39,316 nt of DNA, from the NCBI GenBank assembly GCA_027451405.1, contig DAIDJM010000025.1:1-39316 (forward strand), read 5' to 3'. The translations under genes were made by a program, and so were the position numbers. This DNA comes from Acetobacteraceae bacterium (lineage in GTDB: Bacteria > Pseudomonadota > Alphaproteobacteria > Acetobacterales > Acetobacteraceae). The notes under the pieces were generated by a model. It saw only the letters and a list, made by a program, of their open reading frames with translations, was not told where the DNA came from and did no database searches. Within the stretch, counting starts at the first letter, position 1; every line of letters starts with the position of its first letter. This document shows positions 25,262 through 35,946 of this stretch, in pieces.

Positions 25262-25609
25262 TCAGCGGACGGCGAAGGCCTCGATGGCCGCCTCGAATCG
25301 GGCGGAAAGCGGCGCGTAAGCCTGGCCGGCCACCCGGATCGAGTGTTCCGTGAGCTTCCCGCTATCCGACACCACCCGCTCGACCCAGGCGCGGGCCGCA
25401 CGGTTCTGCAGCTCCAGCGCTTCCTGTAGCGACTTGGCCTGGGTCACGGCGCGGAAATGGGCGAGACCCTCCTCGAGGCTCGCCTGCGCCGTGGTCACCA
25501 CCTGGCGCGCGATGTCCTGACAGCCGCTGGCGAGCGCCTCGCCGGACTGCGCGACGGCGTGGAGATTGCCCTGCCCGAAGCTGACGATCTGTTCGGCGGT
25601 GTTCAACAT
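25262..25609 (-). CDS. Phasin family protein
   Basis: A 115-residue, all-helical protein beginning [16 protein letters not shown]. It carries the phasin pattern of Gln/Ala-rich amphipathic helices ([39 protein letters not shown]). Phasins coat polyhydroxyalkanoate granules and control their size and number. AGGGAG lies upstream of the ATG at 25609. The promoter (25679-25708) and a PhaR-like palindrome (25658-25674) lie directly upstream, which supports a role in storage-polymer biology. No PHA synthase gene is in the window. Confidence 0.85.
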   Translation of the reverse strand: MLNTAEQIVSFGQGNLHAVAQSGEALASGCQDIARQVVTTAQASLEEGLAHFRAVTQAKSLQEALELQNRAARAWVERVVSDSGKLTEHSIRVAGQAYAPLSARFEAAIEAFAVR

Positions 25610-25657
25610 GTGATGGCTCCCTCTGATCCAGGTCCGCCCGTCACGGCGGCGGCCATG

Positions 25658-25674
25658 TGTTGTGCACTGCAACA
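25658..25674. promoter_or_regulatory. PhaR-like operator at the phasin promoter
   Basis: TGTTGTGCACTGCAACA is an imperfect TGC-rich palindrome. It lies 4 nt downstream of the phasin -10 box, over the expected transcription start. PhaR repressors of alphaproteobacteria bind TGC-rich sites of this kind at phasin genes and are released when polymer accumulates. The match is by eye. Confidence 0.5.
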
Positions 25675-25678
25675 TTGC

Positions 25679-25708
25679 TCGATACGGGAAGCGTGGGGAG
25701 ACGTCAAG
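25679..25708 (-). promoter_or_regulatory. Phasin promoter
   Basis: On the minus strand CTTGAC (25708-25703) and TATCGA (25684-25679) are separated by 18 nt. CTTGAC is the common alphaproteobacterial -35 form. The start site would fall within the PhaR-like palindrome. The rest of 25709-25880, upstream of the divergent dacA-type gene, shows no other feature I can defend. Confidence 0.55.
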
Positions 25709-25880
25709 GTAAAATGGTGCGGTGCACAAAGGGTGGACGGCCGCTCATCCGGCGCCGAGCGGGTCGGTTTAAGCCAGCAAGTTACGGTTGCTTAGCGTCA
25801 ACGTGCGCTAGATCGCTGGACATGCAGGAATCCCGGCGGCTAAGGTGAATTTCAGGAAAGCTCAGGGGTGGGGCGCCCGT

Positions 25881-26957
25881 ATGGCGGCAGGGTTGCGGAA
25901 AGCGGTGCTGGCAGGCCTGTTCGCCGCGGTGGCCCCGGCGGTCGCGCAGGCACAGGTCGGCTCCTACCGCTACGCCTCGATCGTCGTGGACAACGGAACG
26001 GGCCGCGTCACCGAGGCTGTGAACGCCGACGCGCCACGTTATCCCGCGAGCCTCACCAAGCTCATGACGCTCTACATGGCGTTCGAGGCCATGCGCGAAG
26101 GCCGGCTGTCACTGAACGAGGCGGTGCCCGTGTCGGCCCATGCGGCCTCGATGGAGCCTTCCAAGCTCGGCTTGGCGCCCGGCAGCGCGATCACCGTGCA
26201 GGAAGCGATCCTCGCGATCGTCACCAAATCGGCCAATGATGTCGCGTGCGCCCTCGGCGAGCGCATCGGCGGCAGCGAGAGCCGTTTCGCGCAGATGATG
26301 ACCTTGCGCGCCCGCGCGCTCGGCATGACGCACACCACGTTCCGCAATGCCTCCGGTCTGCCCGATTCCGCGCAGGTCACCACGGCGCGCGACCTCGCCG
26401 TGCTCGCGCATCACCTGATTCAGGATTTCCCCGAATACTACCACTATTTCAGCGTTCCCGAGTTCATGTTCCGGGGTCGGATCATCCCGAACCACGACCA
26501 TATGCTGACGGATTATCAGGGCGCCGACGGACTGAAGACCGGCTATACGGTAGCCTCGGGCCATAACCTCGTGACCTCGGCGGTGCGCGGCGGCGTGCGG
26601 CTCATCGGCGTGGTCATGGGCGCCGGCTCCAATGCCGAGCGCGACGTGCATATGGCAACGCTGCTCGACGATAGTTTCGTGCAGCTTGGCGTCCCGGTGG
26701 AGCGCCGCCCGGTGCCGCGCTTTCATATTCCTTCCCTGATCGCCTCGGCCGAAGCCGCTCCGCTGCGGCCGCACAGCGTTTCATGGCGCCGCCATCACGG
26801 CGGCCACCTGACTTTCGTGCATCTCGCGTCCCAGCATGTGGCGTCCGCGCACCATAGCGCGAACATCAGCCTGCATCTGGCCGTCATGCACGGCCACGCG
26901 CATGGCGGCTGCAGCCGCCATCATTGCTACGGGACCCGGGAACTCCGCCGCACCTGA
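25881..26957 (+). CDS. D-alanyl-D-alanine carboxypeptidase (PBP5/6-type) with a histidine-rich C-terminal tail
   Basis: A 358-residue serine peptidase of family S11 that trims the terminal D-Ala from peptidoglycan stem peptides in the periplasm. A signal peptide (MAAGLRKAVLAGLFAAVAPAVAQA) precedes the catalytic motifs S57-LTK, S117-AN and K219-TG. The usual PBP5 C-terminal beta domain and membrane-anchoring helix are absent. Instead the last 60 or so residues contain 14 histidines (RRHHGGHLTFVHL, ASAHHS, HGHAHGG, RHHC) and two cysteines, which could bind metal. The ATG at 25881 is chosen for its clean signal peptide; a GTG at 25845 is also open. The gene is divergent from the phasin. Confidence 0.88.
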   Translation: MAAGLRKAVLAGLFAAVAPAVAQAQVGSYRYASIVVDNGTGRVTEAVNADAPRYPASLTKLMTLYMAFEAMREGRLSLNEAVPVSAHAASMEPSKLGLAPGSAITVQEAILAIVTKSANDVACALGERIGGSESRFAQMMTLRARALGMTHTTFRNASGLPDSAQVTTARDLAVLAHHLIQDFPEYYHYFSVPEFMFRGRIIPNHDHMLTDYQGADGLKTGYTVASGHNLVTSAVRGGVRLIGVVMGAGSNAERDVHMATLLDDSFVQLGVPVERRPVPRFHIPSLIASAEAAPLRPHSVSWRRHHGGHLTFVHLASQHVASAHHSANISLHLAVMHGHAHGGCSRHHCYGTRELRRT

Positions 26958-27018
26958 CGCCGGCAATCCGACGCGCACCGGCCGGACCGGGCGCCGGCTC
27001 TTCAGCACGCCAAACCCT

Positions 27019-27390
27019 TCAACAGGCGTTGCCGCGAAGCGACCAGCTTTTCACGAGGCCGGCGGTCAGTTCGAACGTGGTCTCGCACTGGCGCTGCACG
27101 ATCTCGGGCGGGAATCCACCCCATCCGCCCCAGCCCCATCCTCCCCAATAGGGGCCGCCCCAATAGGGACCAAAGCCCGGGTCGCCCGGAATGGTCTCGA
27201 TTCGGCTGCGATCGTAGGCGAGGAAGCGATTGCCCCCCGAATCATAGACCCGGTTTGGCACGCCATACGTGCGGATGAGGTCGGTCTCCGATTTGCCGAC
27301 CAAGGCGTTGAGCTGCGCCACATGCTGCGGGTTCGGGTAGGCGCAGCCGGCCAGTGCGAGAATACCGGCCAGGAAGAGCGTCTTGCGCAT
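27019..27390 (-). CDS. Small lipoprotein with BamE-like motif and Trp/Gly-rich segment
   Basis: A 123-residue lipoprotein with signal MRKTLFLAGILALAGC, lipid attachment at the Cys. The segment ALVGKSETDLIRTYGVPNRV followed by GGNRFLAYDR resembles the SmpA/OmlA (BamE) type fold, in which a Gly-x-Pro turn follows an amphipathic helix. A low-complexity run of PYWGG and GWGGWGG units follows, then two cysteines near the C-terminus (RQCETTF and GNAC) that could form a disulfide. The function is unknown. The ATG at 27390 is the only start that gives the lipobox. It is convergent with the carboxypeptidase gene and lies downstream of epmA. Confidence 0.75.
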   Translation of the reverse strand: MRKTLFLAGILALAGCAYPNPQHVAQLNALVGKSETDLIRTYGVPNRVYDSGGNRFLAYDRSRIETIPGDPGFGPYWGGPYWGGWGWGGWGGFPPEIVQRQCETTFELTAGLVKSWSLRGNAC

Positions 27391-27440
27391 CCGTTTGTTC
27401 GGCTCCGGGACGGCTGCAACCATGCAGCGTCGCCCGCGAA

Positions 27441-28508
27441 TTATATGGCCCGCGCGAGCCCCGGCAACCACAGCACCTGCGCGATGTCCGTGGCTCCGGA
27501 GGCCAGCATCGCCAGCCGGTCGAAGCCGAGCGCGATGCCGGAACAGGCCGGCATGCCGTGCGCCAGGGCGTCCAGAAAATCCTCGTCCAAAGGCCAGTCT
27601 TCGCTGCCTCGGAGCTCACGGCGCCGCTCGCGATCGGCCAGAAAGCGGGCCCGCTGCTCCTTCGCGTCGGTGAGCTCCTCGAACGCGTTCGCGAGTTCCA
27701 TCCCACCGAGAAACAATTCGTAACGTAAAGCCACACGCGGGTCGGCACGGTCGCGTCTGGCTAGGGCTGCCTGGCTCGCCGGAAAGTGTGTGAGGAAGGT
27801 TGGACCGTCGCGGCCGAGATGCGGCTCGATTCGCTCAAGCAGCAGGCGGAAGAACAGATCCTCCCAGCTCTCGCCCGCGCGCAACCGCGCACCCGATTGC
27901 GCGGCCAGCAAAGCAGCGTCGCCCTCGGTCGCGAGCACGTCCGCCCCGGTATGGCGCGCGAACGCCTCGGCCACGGTCATGCGTTCGACCGGCGCGATGG
28001 GGATGTTGCGGAGCGGCAACCGCGGCGGCAGCACCGCGGCAAGCAGCGCCGCCGTCTCCTCGATCAGCTGATCGAGCGTCGCGCCGGGCCGATACCATTC
28101 GAGCATCGTGAATTCCGGGGCATGCAGCGCACTGCCCTCTTCATTGCGCCAGACGCGGGCCAATTGGAAAATCGGACCAGCGCCTGCCACCAGCAGGCGC
28201 TTCATCGCGAATTCGGGGCTGGTATGCAGCCAGAGTTTTCGTGCGCGGCCCGCCGTGTCGCGATAGCGCGTTTCGAAAGCGCAGAGATGCACTTCCTCGC
28301 CGGGCGCGGGGACGGCGTAGGGGGTTTCCACCTCGGTGTAGTGGCGGGCCCGGAAAAAAGCGCGCACGGAATCGGCAAGCAAGGCGCGGCGGCGCAGGAA
28401 GGGGAGGCGGGCGGCGAAGGTTTCGGGGTGCCAGGCCGGTGTCCGCCCCGGTGCCGCACCCGATGGCGCGCAAGCTGGGGCCGACGGGCCCCAGACATCG
28501 TTGCTCAC
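27441..28508 (-). CDS. epmA: EF-P lysine ligase EpmA (GenX/PoxA), with an extended N-terminus
   Basis: A class II lysyl-tRNA-synthetase-like enzyme of about 355 residues, lacking the anticodon-binding domain. EpmA attaches beta-lysine to a lysine of elongation factor P, which then relieves ribosome stalling at polyproline. Family motifs are [78 protein letters not shown] and [12 protein letters not shown]. Homology begins at [10 protein letters not shown]. No in-frame ATG lies near it, and the best start is the GTG at 28508, which overlaps the aroG stop (GTGA). This adds about 27 residues, partly encoded by a half copy of the hairpin repeat. The efp and epmB genes are not in the window. Confidence 0.88.
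   Translation of the reverse strand: MSNDVWGPSAPACAPSGAAPGRTPAWHPETFAARLPFLRRRALLADSVRAFFRARHYTEVETPYAVPAPGEEVHLCAFETRYRDTAGRARKLWLHTSPEFAMKRLLVAGAGPIFQLARVWRNEEGSALHAPEFTMLEWYRPGATLDQLIEETAALLAAVLPPRLPLRNIPIAPVERMTVAEAFARHTGADVLATEGDAALLAAQSGARLRAGESWEDLFFRLLLERIEPHLGRDGPTFLTHFPASQAALARRDRADPRVALRYELFLGGMELANAFEELTDAKEQRARFLADRERRRELRGSEDWPLDEDFLDALAHGMPACSGIALGFDRLAMLASGATDIAQVLWLPGLARAI
28475..28496 (+). repeat. Half copy of the double-hairpin repeat at the epmA 5' end
   Basis: CTGGGGCC (28475-28482) pairs with GGCCCCAG (28487-28494) across a GACG loop, followed by AC as in the full copies. Stem 2 and the GCCTCCGGC end are missing. If epmA starts at the GTG at 28508, this stem encodes the residues VWGPSAP. 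Confidence 0.6.
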
Positions 28509-29890
28509 TGCGCCGCGATGGCAGAGGCAGCCGCGTTGCCGCGGCGGACCTTCAATTCCTCGGCCACGAGAAAGGCGAGCTCCAGCGATTGTTCCGCATT
28601 CAGGCGGGGATCGCAAAATGTTTCGTAGCGCGCGGACAAATCGGCCTCGGTCAGTCGGTGCGCGCCACCCACGCATTCCGTCACGGGCTGACCCGTCATT
28701 TCCACATGCACGCCTCCCGGCTTCGTGCCGGCCTCGCCATGCGCGTCGAAGAAACCGCGCAGTTCTGCGAGGATCGCCTCGAAGCTGCGCGTCTTCACCT
28801 GGCTGGCCGTCGAGATCGTGTTGCCGTGCATGGGATCGCAGAGCCAGGCAACCAGCCTTCCCTCCCGCCGAACCGCGCGCAGCAGCGGCGGCAGCGCGGC
28901 GCGCACGCGCTCGGCTCCCATGCGCGTGATGAGCGTGAGCCTTCCCGGCTCGTTCGACGGCGAGAGGATGTCGATCAGCCGCAGCAATTCGTCCGGCTGC
29001 ATGCCGGGACCGACCTTGAGGCCGACCGGATTGCGGATCCCGCGCAGATATTCCAGGTGGGCACCATCCGGCTGCCGCGTGCGTTCGCCGCACCAGAGGA
29101 AATGCGCCGAGCAGCCATACCACTCGCCGCTCGTCGAATCGACGCGCGTCAGCGCCTGCTCATAGGGCAGCAGCAGGGCTTCGTGGCTCGTGTAGAACTC
29201 GGTTTCGCGCACCTGCGCCGAGCTGCTGCCGATCCCGCAGGCCGCCATGAAGCCGAGCGTCTCGTCGATCCGGTCGGCGAGGTCGCGGTAGCGGGCCGCC
29301 AGCGGCGAGCGCGCCACGAAATCGAGATTCCAGCGATGCACCTGGTGCAGATCGGCATAGCCGCCGGAGGCGAAGGCGCGCAGCAGGTTGAGCCGCCCGG
29401 CGGACTGGAAATAAGCGGTCTCCATCCGCGCCGGATCGGGCACCCGGGCCGCTTCCGTGAATTCCGGGCCGTTGATGATGTCGCCGCGATAGCTGGGCAG
29501 CTCCGCGCCGTTCTGCTGCTCGGTGTCGGCCGAGCGCGGCTTCGCGAACTGACCGGCCATGCGGCCGATCTTCACGACCGGCACGGTCGCCCCGAAAGTC
29601 AGCACGGCCGCCATCTGCAGCAGGACCCGGAACGTGTCGCGCACGGAATTGGCGGTGAAGTCCGCGAAGCTCTCGGCGCAATCGCCACCCTGAAGAACGA
29701 AGGCGCGGCCCTCGGCCGCCAGCGCCAGTGCCGATTTGAGCCGCCGCGCCTCGCCCGCGAACACGAGCGGGGGATAGCCGGCCAGCCGCGTCTCGGCGGC
29801 CGCCATGGCCACGGGATCCGGATAGGCAGGCAGTTGCCGTGCCGGGCAGCGGCGCCAACTCGCCGGGGACCAGGGCTCGGGGGTCGTCAT
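28505..29890 (-). CDS. 3-deoxy-D-arabino-heptulosonate 7-phosphate synthase, class II
   Basis: A 461-residue class II (plant and mycobacterial type) DAHP synthase. It condenses phosphoenolpyruvate and erythrose 4-phosphate in the first step of aromatic amino-acid synthesis. Motifs include [19 protein letters not shown] with the conserved Arg-Ser, [79 protein letters not shown] and [18 protein letters not shown]. The length matches the family. The ATG at 29890 places the family's PWSPASW near the N-terminus. It overlaps epmA by 4 nt and is divergent from the BLUF gene. Confidence 0.95.
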   Translation of the reverse strand: MTTPEPWSPASWRRCPARQLPAYPDPVAMAAAETRLAGYPPLVFAGEARRLKSALALAAEGRAFVLQGGDCAESFADFTANSVRDTFRVLLQMAAVLTFGATVPVVKIGRMAGQFAKPRSADTEQQNGAELPSYRGDIINGPEFTEAARVPDPARMETAYFQSAGRLNLLRAFASGGYADLHQVHRWNLDFVARSPLAARYRDLADRIDETLGFMAACGIGSSSAQVRETEFYTSHEALLLPYEQALTRVDSTSGEWYGCSAHFLWCGERTRQPDGAHLEYLRGIRNPVGLKVGPGMQPDELLRLIDILSPSNEPGRLTLITRMGAERVRAALPPLLRAVRREGRLVAWLCDPMHGNTISTASQVKTRSFEAILAELRGFFDAHGEAGTKPGGVHVEMTGQPVTECVGGAHRLTEADLSARYETFCDPRLNAEQSLELAFLVAEELKVRRGNAAASAIAAQ

Positions 29891-29985
29891 ACGGCCGGTT
29901 ATGGGCGAAAATGGCTTTCTGGGCCAGGGGCGGAGCCGCACCACCCTGCGGCCGCCTTCCCGCCACCGTCGCGGCCCCAGACACG

Positions 29986-30456
29986 ATGACCGAAAGCGAC
30001 GAGGCCCTTCTCGCCCATTCCGGAGCCGGGCAGCCCGTGCATGTGCTCTGTTATCGCAGCCGGTCGCTGATCGAAGGGCCCGCGGACCGCGAGACCAGCC
30101 CGGTCGGCCGGCTCATCGCCCGCGCCGCCGCCAAGAATCAGAGGCTGGGGATCACCGGCGCGCTGCTGTTCGACGGCGGCTACTTCGCCCAGACGCTGGA
30201 GGGCGACCGGCAGGCCGTCCAGGCGCTCTTCGCCGAGATCGAACGCGACCCGAGGCACACCGACGTGCTGCTCGCCTGGGAACTCGATCGCGAGACGCGC
30301 GCGTTCCCGGACTGGGGCGTATGCCGGATCGACCTTCTGCGGCCCGATCTGCGCTGGCTCGCCCGCGACCACGCGCCCCCGCCCGGCCACACCTACACCG
30401 ACGGCGCGATCCACGATCTGCGCAGCATGCGCCTGCTCGTCAGCGTGCCGGGCTGA
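29986..30456 (+). CDS. Short BLUF-domain blue-light sensor
   Basis: A 156-residue protein consisting of one BLUF domain with a short C-terminal extension. The flavin-binding triad is present: Y23 in LCYRSRS, N51 in [13 protein letters not shown], and Q69 in YFAQTLEG. A tryptophan (W110) lies 41 residues after the glutamine, as in AppA. BLUF domains bind FAD and respond to blue light by rearranging the Tyr-Gln hydrogen bonds. Short forms act on partner proteins. No output domain is fused. Its TGA overlaps the ATG of glpK (TGATG), so the two are almost certainly co-translated. It is divergent from the DAHP synthase gene. Confidence 0.93.
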   Translation: MTESDEALLAHSGAGQPVHVLCYRSRSLIEGPADRETSPVGRLIARAAAKNQRLGITGALLFDGGYFAQTLEGDRQAVQALFAEIERDPRHTDVLLAWELDRETRAFPDWGVCRIDLLRPDLRWLARDHAPPPGHTYTDGAIHDLRSMRLLVSVPG

Positions 30457-31985
30457 TGCCGGCGGCGCGATATGTCGGCGCGATCGATCAAGGCACGACC
30501 AGCTCGCGCTTCATCATTTTCGACGAGCGCGGCCGCACCGTGTCGATGGCGCAGAAACAGCATGCGCAGCTGACGCCGCAACCGGGCTGGGTGGAGCACG
30601 ATCCCGAGGAAATCTTCCGCCACGTCCGTCAGACCGCCGCGGAAGCGCTGATCCGCGCCGACCTCACCGCGCGCGACCTGGCCGCGATCGGCATCACCAA
30701 CCAGCGCGAGACCACGCTGCTCTGGGACCGGCATACCGGCGTGCCGCTCCATCCCGCGATCGTCTGGCAGGATACACGCGTGGACCGGCTCGTCGCCGAC
30801 TATGCGGCACAGGGCGGCAAAGACCGGCTGCGCGCCGAGACCGGGTTGCCGCTCGCCAGTTATTTTTCCGCCCTCAAACTGCAATGGCTGCTCGACCACG
30901 TGCCGCAAGCCCGCGCCCGCGCCGAAGCGGGCGACGCGCTCTTCGGCACGATGGACAGTTTTCTCGCCTGGCGCCTCACCGGCCAGCACGTCACCGACGT
31001 CACCAACGCCAGTCGCACGCAACTCATGAATCTCCGCACGCTGGACTGGAGCGAGGCCCTTCTGGCGCTGTTTCGCGTGCCGCGCCCCTGTCTGCCGCGC
31101 ATCGTCTCCAGCGCCGGCATGATCGGCGAAGCGCGCCACGAACTGGCGGGCATTCCGGTCACCGGCCTGCTGGGCGACCAGCAGGCCGCGCTGGTCGGTC
31201 AGGCCTGCTTCATGCCGGGAGACGCGAAAAACACCTACGGCACCGGGAACTTTCTGCTGCTCAATACCGGAGCCGAGCCAATCGCCTCGAGCGCCGGCCT
31301 GATCACGACCGTCGCCTATCAGCTCGGCGACGCACCCCCTCATTACGCGCTCGAAGGCTCGATCGCCATCACCGGTGCGCTCGTACAATGGCTGCGCGAC
31401 AATCTCGAGCTCGTCGCGAACGCGCAGGAGCTCGACCGGCTCGCCCAATCCGTCCCCGACAATGGCGGCGTGTTCATCGTCCCGGCCTTCTCGGGACTCT
31501 ATGCGCCCTACTGGCGTGAAGACGCGCGCGGCATCATCGGCGGCCTCACGCGCTACGCCCGCCGCGAACATCTCTGCCGCGCGGCCCTCGAAGCCGCCGC
31601 GTTCCAGACCGCCGACATCATGCAGGCCATGCACGAAGACGCCCGCGTTGCCCTGTCGGAATTGCGTGTCGATGGCGGCATGGTGAAAAGCGCGCTGCTC
31701 ATGCAGATCCAGGCAGACATCCTGGGCCTCCCCGTGGTGCGGCCTGCAGTCATCGAAACCACCGCACGCGGTGCCGCCTACGCGGCCGGGCTCGCGGTCG
31801 GTGTGTGGGACAGCACCGATACGCTGCGCGCGCAGTGGCAGGCGGAGCGGCGCTGGGAACCGCGGATCGGCGCGGATGAAAGGGCGGCCTTGCTGAGTGG
31901 GTGGCGGCGCGCGGTGGAGCGGACGTTCGGGTGGATGGGCGCCTCCGGCGGCCAGGCCTCCGCCCTGGACCCGCTGGGGCCATAA
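30456..31985 (+). CDS. glpK: Glycerol kinase
   Basis: A 509-residue FGGY-family kinase that phosphorylates glycerol to sn-glycerol 3-phosphate. Motifs are [18 protein letters not shown] (phosphate loop), [41 protein letters not shown] and [11 protein letters not shown]. The last 14 or so residues ([15 protein letters not shown]) are encoded by a double-hairpin repeat, and the stop codon falls in the loop of its first stem; native GlpK proteins normally end a little earlier. The only glp gene here; glpD and glpF are not in the window. It overlaps the BLUF gene by one base. Confidence 0.95.
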   Translation: MPAARYVGAIDQGTTSSRFIIFDERGRTVSMAQKQHAQLTPQPGWVEHDPEEIFRHVRQTAAEALIRADLTARDLAAIGITNQRETTLLWDRHTGVPLHPAIVWQDTRVDRLVADYAAQGGKDRLRAETGLPLASYFSALKLQWLLDHVPQARARAEAGDALFGTMDSFLAWRLTGQHVTDVTNASRTQLMNLRTLDWSEALLALFRVPRPCLPRIVSSAGMIGEARHELAGIPVTGLLGDQQAALVGQACFMPGDAKNTYGTGNFLLLNTGAEPIASSAGLITTVAYQLGDAPPHYALEGSIAITGALVQWLRDNLELVANAQELDRLAQSVPDNGGVFIVPAFSGLYAPYWREDARGIIGGLTRYARREHLCRAALEAAAFQTADIMQAMHEDARVALSELRVDGGMVKSALLMQIQADILGLPVVRPAVIETTARGAAYAAGLAVGVWDSTDTLRAQWQAERRWEPRIGADERAALLSGWRRAVERTFGWMGASGGQASALDPLGP

Positions 31986-31998
31986 GGCCCCATACCCC
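31941..31998 (+). repeat. Double-hairpin repeat copy F inside the 3' end of glpK (terminator orientation)
   Basis: GCCTCCGGC (31941-31949) is followed by CCAGG pairing with CCTGG (31952-31969) and TGGGGCC pairing with GGCCCCA (31975-31992, loop ATAA), then ACCCC. The glpK stop TAA is in the loop (31983-31985). Orientation relative to the upstream gene is the same as in copies A, D and E. Confidence 0.75.
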
Positions 31999-31999
31999 G

Positions 32000-32521
32000 T
32001 CACTTCACGTGGGGGGACAGAGAGGCGCGCCAGATTTTCAGCTTTTCGGAAGCTGGCATCCCGGCGTGAGCGGGGCTGGTGGAGGGAAGGCAGGTCGGGG
32101 GAATCGCTGCCAGCGGTTGCGGCAGTGCCGGCAGCACGAGACGGCGATAAAGCTGCGCCGATTTTTGTCCGTTGCAGAAAATCGCGCGGACCGCGGGATG
32201 CGCGTCGAAAAAACCCACGAAATCGTTTGGCACCACGGTCGAATGGACGATGCGCTGATCCAGCGCACCCGGCCGTTCGGCGGCATGGCAAGTGTCCCAG
32301 AGCGCGATGCCGCGATCCATCAGCCGTTCGAGACGTTCCGGATAGGGCAAATCGGGCGAAGCGCCGGCGATTTCACCCATGATCCACCAGAACCGATTGA
32401 AACGGTAGGCGTAATATTGCGATACACGAAGGGACTCGGGCCCCGGCAGGCTTCCTAAGATCAGCAGCCGCGCATCCGCCCTGGCGACCGGCGGAAATCC
32501 CACGCTGAGTGCCGCTCGCAT
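32000..32521 (-). CDS. DNA glycosylase of the uracil/hypoxanthine-DNA glycosylase superfamily
   Basis: A 173-residue member of the UDG superfamily resembling the hypoxanthine-DNA glycosylase subgroup. It has the N-terminal active-site motif LLILGSLPGPESLRVSQYYA, then YRFNRFWWIMGEI, GIALWDTCHAAERPGALDQRI and FCNGQKSAQLYRR. These enzymes remove deaminated bases (hypoxanthine or uracil) from DNA. The exact base is uncertain because the subgroup has Asn in motif 1 less often than true Ung proteins. The ATG at 32521 is used; a TTG at 32554 lies inside the hemB terminator. The gene is convergent with glpK, only 14 nt away. Confidence 0.78.
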   Translation of the reverse strand: MRAALSVGFPPVARADARLLILGSLPGPESLRVSQYYAYRFNRFWWIMGEIAGASPDLPYPERLERLMDRGIALWDTCHAAERPGALDQRIVHSTVVPNDFVGFFDAHPAVRAIFCNGQKSAQLYRRLVLPALPQPLAAIPPTCLPSTSPAHAGMPASEKLKIWRASLSPHVK

Positions 32522-32552
32522 CCGCTCCGCCGTTCGACTCCCTCCAACACGC

Positions 32553-32586
32553 AAAAGTCTTTTGGCTTTTTTTCAGAAAAAAAGAC

Positions 32587-32587
<1 letters not shown>
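32553..32587 (-). terminator. Terminator after hemB
   Basis: On the minus strand AGTCTTTT (32587-32580) pairs with AAAAGACT (32563-32556) and is followed by TTTG. An alternative inner pairing joins seven T (32583-32577) to seven A (32573-32567). The stem starts at the last base of the hemB stop codon. A 17-nt piece of it, TTTTCTGAAAAAAAGCC, also occurs at 21801-21817. Confidence 0.6.
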
Positions 32588-35032
<2,445 letters not shown>

Positions 35033-35163
35033 CGGATCCGGGGCCATGGCGGGGTGGCGGATGCTGCCCGGTCCGGCCGGGGCGCGCAAACCGCCCCCTT
35101 GCGGCAGGCGCGGCCCCGGTTCAAGCCCTGGTTCCGGCATCAACCGTGCGAGGCTTGCCCGCC

Positions 35164-35619
35164 ATGCGCTGCCCGTTCTGCGGCCATGAGGACACGCAGG
35201 TGAAGGACAGCCGCCCGGCCGAGGACGGGGCGGCGATCCGGCGCCGTCGCTCCTGCCCGCATTGCGGCCAGCGCTTCACGACGGTCGAGCGGGTCCAGCT
35301 CCGCGAGCTGACCGTCGTGAAGACCGACGGGCGCCGCGTCCCCTTCGATGCCGACAAGCTCGCCCGCTCGATCCGGATCGCGCTGCGCAAGCGCCCGGTG
35401 GAGCCCGACCGGGTCGAGCGCATGGTCAACGGCATCGTCCGACAGCTCGAGACCGCCGGCGAGGGCGAGGTGACGAGCGCCCAGATCGGCGAGCTGGTCA
35501 TGGCGCGGCTGCGCGAGCTGGACGAGGTCGCCTATGTGCGCTTCGCCAGCGTCTACCGCGATTTCCGCGAGGCGCGGGACTTCGAGGCCTTCTTGGGCGA
35601 GCTCGACCCGCCGGCCTGA
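35164..35619 (+). CDS. nrdR: Transcriptional repressor NrdR
   Basis: A 151-residue repressor of ribonucleotide reductase genes. A zinc ribbon (C3PFC6 and CPHC) is followed by an ATP-cone ([24 protein letters not shown] and [17 protein letters not shown]). Bound ATP or dATP controls DNA binding. The ATG at 35164 gives the standard MRCPFCG start; a GTG six codons earlier is open but unlikely. It starts the plus-strand run leading to the riboflavin genes, as is common in alphaproteobacteria. A NrdR box is expected near nrd genes, none of which are in this window. Confidence 0.95.
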   Translation: MRCPFCGHEDTQVKDSRPAEDGAAIRRRRSCPHCGQRFTTVERVQLRELTVVKTDGRRVPFDADKLARSIRIALRKRPVEPDRVERMVNGIVRQLETAGEGEVTSAQIGELVMARLRELDEVAYVRFASVYRDFREARDFEAFLGELDPPA

Positions 35620-35742
35620 GCGGCCGTGTCTTTCAGAACGCTTGATATCGCTTGATGTCCAGCTTGAGGATTTCCGGCCGGGTCCGGGGGCAAGGTCTCT
35701 GTGTCGAGGCAATCACGCCTCCCTCGAAAAAGGATCCGGACC

Positions 35743-35946
35743 ATGTCTCAGGCCCTCGCTCTCTCGGCTCCCGCGATCGCGTTCGCTCCGGCTGCCCCGC
35801 GCGCCATCCGCCTCCCGGCGGTCCGCAAAATCTGGCTCGGCTTTGTTGCTGCCGCCGAAGGCGTGACCAGCTTCGGCGTAATCGAAGCCGGCGTGACGCT
35901 GGCGACGCTCGGCTTCTCCACCGCCGTGATCGCCCTGTTCTGGTAA
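35743..35946 (+). CDS. Small membrane protein of unknown function between nrdR and ribD
   Basis: A 67-residue product beginning MSQALALSAPAIAFAPAAP, then a basic stretch (RAIRLPAVRK), then one long hydrophobic segment ending in FSTAVIALFW. The ATG at 35743 has AAAGGAT eight or so bases upstream, so translation is likely. I do not recognise it. The N-terminal part is Ala/Pro-rich, and a single helix from about residue 44 could insert in the inner membrane. It lies 124 nt after nrdR and 85 nt before ribD. Three near-repeats of GCTTGA at 35640-35667 precede it. Confidence 0.5.
   Translation: MSQALALSAPAIAFAPAAPRAIRLPAVRKIWLGFVAAAEGVTSFGVIEAGVTLATLGFSTAVIALFW

Noticed and set aside
28202-28498. 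ATG-initiated frame beginning at 28498
   Set aside because: It is out of frame with EpmA and gives a Pro/Arg-rich product without homology features.
35640-35667. Three near-repeats of GCTTGA as an iteron or CRISPR-like array
   Set aside because: They are only 6-10 bp, immediately adjacent, without spacers, and one resembles a -35 box.
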